Shown here: in pieces, positions 1 to 4,577 of the stretch
How positions within the stretch are numbered: the stretch's first letter is position 1
How the letters are laid out: the number at the start of each line of letters is the position of its first letter
Assembly: GCA_002328465.1 (NCBI GenBank)
Contig: DCUE01000073.1
Location: 3,734-13,037, forward strand
Source: Candidatus Dojkabacteria bacterium UBA2222
GTDB taxonomy: Bacteria; Patescibacteriota; Dojkabacteria; SC72
DNA: 9,304 nt
Direction: 5' to 3'
Translations under genes and position numbers: made by a program
Notes under the pieces: model-generated
Seen by the model: the letters and a program-made list of their open reading frames with translations, nothing else
The model's database searches: none
What the model was told of the DNA's origin: nothing

Positions 1-23
1 TCTCCCAACTGAACTATGAGCCC
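1..23 (-). tRNA. tRNA gene, 5' end only (truncated by window edge)
   Basis: Read on the minus strand from base 23, the sequence begins GGGCTCA (acceptor arm), then TA at tRNA positions 8-9, GTTC as the 5' half of the D stem, and a D loop AGTTGGGA followed by GA. This is the standard start of a bacterial tRNA, including A14, G18-G19 and A21, with C13-G22 and U12-A23 pairs possible. Anticodon, variable loop and T arm lie outside the window, so the amino acid cannot be assigned; the GGG start and short D loop would fit Val, Ala or Ile types. It lies 24 bases downstream of the peptidase stop codon. Confidence 0.85.
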
Positions 24-33
24 TAATCACAGG

Positions 34-39
34 ATTATA
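34..39 (-). promoter_or_regulatory. -10 box of tRNA promoter
   Basis: A perfect TATAAT lies on the minus strand between the peptidase stop (48) and the tRNA 5' end (23). Transcription would start near base 27, giving only a few nucleotides of 5' leader for RNase P to remove. No good -35 hexamer is visible at 16-18 bases upstream, which would fall inside the last peptidase codons. The tRNA may also be read through from the peptidase gene, since no terminator separates them. Confidence 0.55.
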
Positions 40-47
40 CCTCAAAA

Positions 48-1403
48 CTACCAATTGGTGTACAACATAGGATTAATTTGAGTGCCGTATGCACTACCTT
101 TTCTTAATTCAAAATGCAGGTGAGGACCCGTTGACCTTCCTGTAGAACCTAACTGCCCTATTGATTGTCCCTTTGATACAGTCTGTCCTGTTCTTACATA
201 GATATTCTTCAAGTGAGCATACCAAGTTGTATATCCATTTCCGTGATCGACCTGTATTGACCAAGCATATCCACTACCTCCGTAAGTTGAACCAAGTGGA
301 GGACAGTAACCAGCACAACCAGCAAAGATGATTGTACCACCGGCAGCTGCACGAATATTTGGTAAATTCCTATCCGCTATATCAATACCCCTATGAAGAG
401 TTCCTCTATAATATTGAGAGATTTTTGCAGTACCACCAGCAATTGGCCAACTTAAGAATCTTCCAACATTTGGATCTACATAAGAGGTAGTTGCTTTCGT
501 AGGATTACTAGAACCAGATACATATGTTTTAGGAGTACTTGCATATACAGGTTTTGGAGCTTCAGGCATTCTACCATCAGGGATAAACAATTCTTGCCCA
601 GCAGCGAGTGTAAATGGATAATCAAGGAAATTGAAATCTGCAATAGCCTGTTCGTTACCAGCGTATTTCTTTGCTAAAGAAGCTAGGGTATCACCTTTCT
701 TAACGGTAATTAAAACACCGTCTGAAAGAGGAACCTCTAATTCCTGTCCTGGTTTAACTAAGTCTGATGTTAAATTATTGGCCCACTTAACCGTCGCTAC
801 GGAAACACCGAATTTAGATGCTATTCCACTTAGCGTATCACCATTCATTACTATATATATCTCAGTCCCTCTTTCTTCCCTATCCTTAGGAATTGAGGTG
901 TTAAGTGTTGCATTCATTGCAAGCAAATCTCCCTCTGCAACAGAGATATACTCTAAATCTTCTTCATTCGCATTTATTATAGTAGGCGCCCTATAGATAT
1001 ACGAAATGCTCAATATTACTGCTAATACAACGAAAGCTATCTGAACAACATATTTAAGAAAGGATCCTCTTCCCCAAAACATTCTCCTGACTATACTGCT
1101 TTTTACAGAGTCAAAACTTCTATAGAAAATTTCAAAAAGAACAGAGACAAGAACCCATATTATTCTTAATCTAGTGAAAATATACTCTCCAAAATCTATA
1201 ACAAAAGCAAGAACACCTCTCTTTGTATTGAATCTATCTACAATAAATTTGAGGAGTTTTCGTACTTTACTTAAATCCGCATCATTAGAAATATCACTAT
1301 CTAGTAGTATATAATCACCTTCTTGGTCTAGCTGATATGAATCTAAAGAAAGATCTCTGAAACTAAGTCCCGATATATTGTTTTTCCGTTCTTTTACTTC
1401 CAT
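48..1403 (-). CDS. LysM-domain M23 family metallopeptidase, membrane anchored
   Basis: A probable cell-wall endopeptidase of 451 residues that would cleave peptidoglycan cross-links outside the membrane. Residues 1-116 are a polar, probably cytoplasmic region with a short hydrophobic patch (about 81-94). A clear membrane segment follows at about 118-137. Two LysM modules (about 181-225 and 230-275) bind glycan; a Ser/Thr/Pro-rich linker leads to an M23 domain (about 335-445). Zinc-site residues are visible: H337 and D341 in HRGID, H397 in YAHL, and H428 and H430 in GPHLHFEL, so it should be active. The Arg/Lys-rich stretch 95-117 before the membrane segment favours a C-terminus-out anchor. 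An insertion with C363 and C367 interrupts the M23 core. The ATG at 1403 follows its own promoter and has no Shine-Dalgarno. The substrate bond and physiological role are inferred from family only. Confidence 0.93.
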   Translation of the reverse strand: MEVKERKNNISGLSFRDLSLDSYQLDQEGDYILLDSDISNDADLSKVRKLLKFIVDRFNTKRGVLAFVIDFGEYIFTRLRIIWVLVSVLFEIFYRSFDSVKSSIVRRMFWGRGSFLKYVVQIAFVVLAVILSISYIYRAPTIINANEEDLEYISVAEGDLLAMNATLNTSIPKDREERGTEIYIVMNGDTLSGIASKFGVSVATVKWANNLTSDLVKPGQELEVPLSDGVLITVKKGDTLASLAKKYAGNEQAIADFNFLDYPFTLAAGQELFIPDGRMPEAPKPVYASTPKTYVSGSSNPTKATTSYVDPNVGRFLSWPIAGGTAKISQYYRGTLHRGIDIADRNLPNIRAAAGGTIIFAGCAGYCPPLGSTYGGSGYAWSIQVDHGNGYTTWYAHLKNIYVRTGQTVSKGQSIGQLGSTGRSTGPHLHFELRKGSAYGTQINPMLYTNW

Positions 1404-1430
1404 TGAAAATAAGAAGAAAATTACTCTACT

Positions 1431-1439
1431 ATTATACCA
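1431..1439 (-). promoter_or_regulatory. extended -10 promoter of the M23 peptidase gene
   Basis: TGGTATAAT lies in the 39-base gap between rho and the peptidase gene: TATAAT at 1436-1431 preceded by TG at 1439-1438. Transcription would start near 1424, giving a leader of about 20 bases that is T-rich and has no Shine-Dalgarno. No convincing -35 hexamer is present, which is typical of extended -10 promoters. The same nine bases occur before clpC. Confidence 0.65.
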
Positions 1440-1442
1440 GAA

Positions 1443-2708
1443 CTAAGCTTCGTGCAAGGTTGCAAGAAACTCTTCGTTAGATTTTGTTTTTCTAAGTCTA
1501 CTAACCAATACCTCTGTAGGATTCTCATTCTGATCTAGAATTTCAAGCATTCTCCTAATTCTCCATGATTGATTCAAAACCTCTTTACTTAAAAGGATTT
1601 CCTCATTCCTTGTTCCAGACTTAGTTACATCTATCGAAGGATATATTCTCCTATTAGCTAAGGTTCTATCTAGGTGTAATTCCATATTACCTGTACCTTT
1701 GAATTCTTCGTAAACCAAATCGTCCATTCTACTTCCAGTTTCTACTAATGCAGTAGCTATAATTGTTAAACTCCCACCCTCTTCGAAATTTCTAGCAGCA
1801 CCAAAAAATCTCTTTGGAGGATATAATGCTACAGGATCAAATCCACCCGATAGTGTTTTACCTGATGTAGGCATTGTAATATTGTATGCCCTAGCCAATC
1901 TGGTGATACTATCCATTAAGATAATGACATCTTCTCCCCACTCTACCATACACATTGCTTTCTGAAGTGCCATCTCTGCTACTCTACAGTTATGCTCCGG
2001 TAATTCATCAAAGTTTGATGCGTATACTTCTCCTTTAACAAATCTCTTCATATCTGTAACCTCTTCAGGTCTCTCACCTACTAATACTACTATTAATTTT
2101 GCTTTAGGATTGTTTTGAGCAATACCATTCGCAATATCTTTGAGTAACCATGTTTTACCAGCCTTTGGAGGAGAAACAACCATAGATCTTTGACCAAACC
2201 CAATTGGTGAAAGCAAATCAATCATTCTGGTGGAAATTACATCCGATGAAGTCTCCAATTTTATCTGCCTATTAGGGAATATAGGGGTCAATTTCATAAA
2301 TTGAGGCCTATTAGCAGCCTCTAGAGCTGGTCTACCGTAAACGGTATCCACCCTTAGTAGGCTTAAATATTTCTCCTTCTCCTTTGGTAATCTTGCAGGA
2401 CCAGATACAACATCTCCTGTTCTTAGACTAAATTTTTTAATCTGAGAACCAGAAACATATACATCATTGTCTCCCGGAAGTAATCCATCGGTCCTTAATA
2501 CACCATGTGACCCATCTTTCTGCACTTCTAGTATGCCTTCTACGAAGACAAAACCTTCATCAGAAGTAGACTTCTTCAATATCTCAATAATGAGTTCTCT
2601 CTTTTGTAACTCCATAAAATCCTCTAGCCCAATCTTTTTTGCTTCAGCACGAAGCATAGCGAGAGTCATTTCTTCATACTCTTTAATACTCTTTGTTTTG
2701 TTTACCAT
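1443..2708 (-). CDS. rho: transcription termination factor Rho
   Basis: Hexameric RNA-dependent ATPase/helicase that releases transcripts from RNA polymerase; 421 residues, close to the E. coli length. Order of parts: Rho N-terminal helical domain (about 10-45), cold-shock-like primary RNA-binding domain (about 51-120), then the RecA-type ATPase. Visible motifs are the Walker A loop PPKAGKT (180-186), GERPEE (211-216) with the catalytic Glu region, Walker B VIILMDS (261-267), the Q-loop region SGGFDP (287-292), KRFFGAARN (299-307) and the R-loop region EEFKGTGN (334-341). All are close to canonical, so the motor should work. The primary-site RNP1 motif, GFGFLR in E. coli, is here GSHGVLR (66-72), without the aromatic residues. 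The ATG at 2708 fits the family start and sits behind a separate promoter; no Shine-Dalgarno is seen. No terminator follows it. Confidence 0.98.
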   Translation of the reverse strand: MVNKTKSIKEYEEMTLAMLRAEAKKIGLEDFMELQKRELIIEILKKSTSDEGFVFVEGILEVQKDGSHGVLRTDGLLPGDNDVYVSGSQIKKFSLRTGDVVSGPARLPKEKEKYLSLLRVDTVYGRPALEAANRPQFMKLTPIFPNRQIKLETSSDVISTRMIDLLSPIGFGQRSMVVSPPKAGKTWLLKDIANGIAQNNPKAKLIVVLVGERPEEVTDMKRFVKGEVYASNFDELPEHNCRVAEMALQKAMCMVEWGEDVIILMDSITRLARAYNITMPTSGKTLSGGFDPVALYPPKRFFGAARNFEEGGSLTIIATALVETGSRMDDLVYEEFKGTGNMELHLDRTLANRRIYPSIDVTKSGTRNEEILLSKEVLNQSWRIRRMLEILDQNENPTEVLVSRLRKTKSNEEFLATLHEA

Positions 2709-2750
2709 ATATAAAAGGGAAATAAATAATACTTGGGCAATTAACCCATA

Positions 2751-2788
2751 TGACTTCTAAAGTATATTTAATCATTATTAAGAAGTCA
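2751..2788. repeat. 8-bp inverted repeat flanking the rho promoter (candidate operator)
   Basis: On the plus strand TGACTTCT (2751-2758) and AGAAGTCA (2781-2788) form perfect 8-bp arms, 30 bases centre to centre, about three helical turns. One arm overlaps the rho -35 hexamer and the other falls at the expected start site, so a dimeric repressor bound to both could occlude the promoter. Whether a protein binds is unknown. The arms could also pair as a weak stem with a 22-base loop in read-through RNA. Confidence 0.45.
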
Positions 2789-2789
2789 A
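2761..2789 (-). promoter_or_regulatory. sigma-70-type promoter of rho
   Basis: On the minus strand TTGACT (2789-2784), a 17-base spacer and TATACT (2766-2761) match the sigma-70 consensus at 10 of 12 positions with ideal spacing. The start would be near 2754, giving a rho leader of about 46 bases. The promoter lies just downstream of the terminator at 2796-2832, so rho appears to be transcribed independently of the upstream RNA. Confidence 0.7.
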
Positions 2790-2795
2790 CTATGA

Positions 2796-2832
2796 GAAAA
2801 AAAGAGGGATCGGTACTGCCCCAACCGACCCC
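2796..2832 (-). terminator. Rho-independent terminator of the radA-rho intergenic RNA
   Basis: On the minus strand, GGGGTCGGT (2832-2824) pairs with ACCGATCCC (2814-2806): nine pairs with one G-U, around a nine-base loop. TCTTTTTTTC follows. The GC-rich stem contrasts with its AT-rich surroundings. It is directed toward rho but ends before the rho promoter, so it closes the RNA rather than rho. A smaller alternative hairpin, ACCG/CGGT, overlaps its 5' arm, which leaves a conditional terminator possible. Confidence 0.88.
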
Positions 2833-3044
2833 GGTCTTATCCTACTAACCTTTATATATCTGGTTAGATAGATAAAATCGAAGAGCACACTGTGCTTCCC
2901 CTCGACCCTTCTCTATTAAGTTTATCATAAACTTACATAAAGAAGATAATAAGATATCTTAACCTTTTCCTTTTGCCCAGATGTGTTTGTGGCACCCCAG
3001 ACAAAGGGAGAAAGTTAAGATATACACAGAACTATTAAATGAAC
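2796..3044 (-). ncRNA. probable structured non-coding RNA of unknown family
   Basis: A transcription unit of about 245 nt with consensus promoter (3079-3050) and strong terminator, and no credible reading frame. Four helices can be drawn for the minus-strand RNA, from 5' to 3'. Helix 1 is a perfect 10-bp pair (3023-3014 with 2963-2954), enclosing inner pairs CCUUU/AAAGG and UGCC/GGCA. Helix 2 is a perfect 8-bp hairpin with loop UGA (2935-2917). Helix 3 (2907-2876) has 8 bp, a three-base bulge, then AGCAC/GUGCU around a three-base loop. Helix 4 (2874-2838) has CUAACC/GGUUAG plus five outer pairs across a 2x2 internal loop. The terminator hairpin is last. I could not match it to conserved signatures of RNase P RNA, tmRNA, SRP RNA or 6S RNA. 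It could be a standalone regulatory RNA, a diverged housekeeping RNA, or a leader that sometimes reads into rho. Confidence 0.7.
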
Positions 3045-3049
3045 AACAT

Positions 3050-3079
3050 ATTATAACCCCACCGTGCATAATATGTCAA
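3050..3079 (-). promoter_or_regulatory. consensus sigma-70 promoter of the intergenic RNA
   Basis: Both hexamers are perfect on the minus strand: TTGACA (3079-3074), an 18-base spacer containing a GC-rich GGTGGGG, and TATAAT (3055-3050). The start would be near the G at 3044. It has the best hexamer match in the window, implying a highly expressed product, and lies about 140 bases past the radA stop, so it is not a radA read-through signal. Confidence 0.85.
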
Positions 3080-3221
3080 CCCTATAACAACCATCCACTT
3101 TTAACATAGCCCATCTTATCCCTACGTTATCAATTAACTTCCATCTTTCTTAAGTAACTGTTACGAGAATCTTCTTATGGGGATACTGTTACACGTTTTG
3201 TTGATAACTATTTACAAAATT
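3080..3221. other. non-coding stretch after radA with short repeats
   Basis: This AT-rich segment upstream of the RNA promoter has no credible gene and no clear terminator for radA. It holds a perfect palindrome GTAACTGTTAC (3154-3164), a second copy of its core ACTGTTAC at 3185-3192, and an inverted pair GTTATCAA (3126-3133) / TTGATAAC (3201-3208). A weak TTTTGT/ACAAAA stem follows the radA stop without a T-run. The repeats could be binding sites affecting the RNA promoter, but this is speculative. Confidence 0.35.
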
Positions 3222-4565
3222 TTATATACCTCGAATATTCTTTACAACAGAAACCTTTAGATCTTTCTTTCCTTTAAATTCTGTATTACCAATATATGCA
3301 CCCTTATACCCTATCCTAGATGCTTCTACTAAAACAGAATCTAATCCCCAAGTACCACGTATTTCCCCCGTAAGCCCAACCTCTCCAAAGTATATATAGT
3401 CTCTATCCAAAACTTCATCTCTAACTGCAGATTTTATTGCAGCACATATTGCTAAATCTACAGCAGGGTCAGATATTGTTACACCTCCTACTAGATTTAC
3501 AAACACATCCTTATCACCCAAGAAAACCCCTGCCCTTCTTGATAAAACAGCACAAAGCATATCTAGTCTCGGCTTCTTTATTCCATTTGCTACCCTTCGT
3601 AAAGGACCAACTTCCGACCCCCTCTCTACCGCTAATGCCTGAACCTCAACAAAAACAACCCGAGATCCCTGCACTACAGCACCAATTGCACTTCCTGAAA
3701 CCGCACTCTTAGAATCAAGAAACAACAAAGATGGGTTCCCAACCTCATCTAAACCCATTGAAGTCATCTCGAATACTCCAATTTCGTTTGTGGAACCAAA
3801 TCTGTTTTTCATTCCCCTTAATATCCTATACTGATTAAATTCTCCCCCCTCTATGTACAAAACACAGTCTACAATATGCTCTAAGATTTTTGGACCCGCA
3901 ATATCACCCACTTTATTGATCTGACCTACTAATACGCAGGGGGTTCCTGTTACTTTTGACAATCTTGTTAAAAGTGCACCAGATGCCCTAACCTGACTAA
4001 TACTTCCAGGATACCCCTTTGAAGTTAGAGAGGTTACACTCTGGATTGAATCGACAATTACCAAACCGAATTTCTCTTCTGAGACAAGATTGTATATATT
4101 CTCTACTACAACATCATTTGTTACAAAGATATTCTCTGGTTTACCGCCCTGCTTTGATAATCTATCTAGTCTTGAAACCAATTGGGATGGGGATTCTTCA
4201 CCACATACGTAGAGGATCTTCTTCTTTCCTGAAAGATTTAAAGCTATTTGTAAAAGCATAGTTGATTTCCCGACACCAGGCTCCCCACTCATCAATACTA
4301 CTTCACCTGTGATTAAGCCTCCTCCAAGTACCCTATCAAATTCTTTAAATCCCGTACTCAAACGATTCTTAGGCCCTCTCTTACTATCGGCACTTTCTCT
4401 ATACTCTATAATAGGCTTATAGGGGGATTTCGTATTACTAACTTTTGAATCTTTATTTACAACCTCCTCACTTAACTCTTCTAAAGTTCCCCATTCGTTA
4501 CAAACACTACATTTACCAGACCATCTAAGCGATTCACTACCGCATGAGTTACAAATATATTTCAT
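3222..4565 (-). CDS. radA: DNA repair protein RadA (Sms)
   Basis: RecA-like ATPase that drives branch migration and processing of recombination intermediates; 447 residues, normal length. A four-cysteine zinc finger opens the protein (C5, C8, C19, C22, in CNSCGS and CSVC). The ATPase core has Walker A GEPGVGKST (94-102) and Walker B LVIVDSIQ (168-175). The RadA-specific KNRFG motif is intact at 253-257. A C-terminal Lon-protease-like domain (about 285-447) contains GGVTISDPAVDLAI and lacks a protease active site in this family. The ATG at 4565 places the zinc finger at the very N-terminus, as expected. It follows clpC by 12 bases, with a weak AGAG element as the only ribosome-binding candidate, so it is probably co-transcribed with clpC. 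All key motifs are present and no damage is seen. Confidence 0.97.
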   Translation of the reverse strand: MKYICNSCGSESLRWSGKCSVCNEWGTLEELSEEVVNKDSKVSNTKSPYKPIIEYRESADSKRGPKNRLSTGFKEFDRVLGGGLITGEVVLMSGEPGVGKSTMLLQIALNLSGKKKILYVCGEESPSQLVSRLDRLSKQGGKPENIFVTNDVVVENIYNLVSEEKFGLVIVDSIQSVTSLTSKGYPGSISQVRASGALLTRLSKVTGTPCVLVGQINKVGDIAGPKILEHIVDCVLYIEGGEFNQYRILRGMKNRFGSTNEIGVFEMTSMGLDEVGNPSLLFLDSKSAVSGSAIGAVVQGSRVVFVEVQALAVERGSEVGPLRRVANGIKKPRLDMLCAVLSRRAGVFLGDKDVFVNLVGGVTISDPAVDLAICAAIKSAVRDEVLDRDYIYFGEVGLTGEIRGTWGLDSVLVEASRIGYKGAYIGNTEFKGKKDLKVSVVKNIRGI

Positions 4566-4577
4566 AAAAGGTCTCTA

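Noticed and set aside
2721..2750. TATTAT (2731-2726) as an alternative rho -10 box
   Set aside because: It has no TG extension and no -35 at suitable spacing; the TTGACT-17-TATACT pair is far better.
2467..2760. Plus-strand reading frame overlapping the start of rho
   Set aside because: It lies antisense to the well-conserved rho N-terminus, has low-complexity Ser-rich composition and no promoter or ribosome-binding site. The other plus-strand frames opposite clpC, radA, rpsA and the peptidase are rejected for the same reason.
2796..3044. Intergenic RNA as RNase P RNA, tmRNA, 6S or SRP RNA
   Set aside because: I looked for GAGGAAAGUCC-type P4 sequence, a tRNA-like end with tag frame, end-to-end pairing with central bubble, and the GGAA-loop SRP helix. 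None was found by eye; a covariance search could overturn this.
3080..3110. Tiny frame encoding about ten residues just upstream of the RNA promoter
   Set aside because: It has an AGGGA-like element before an ATG, but is too short to support and lies upstream of the only clear promoter.
3199..3207. DnaA-box-like TTATCAACA on the minus strand
   Set aside because: A single site with one mismatch to TTATCCACA, with no cluster and no dnaA or dnaN nearby; not enough for an origin.
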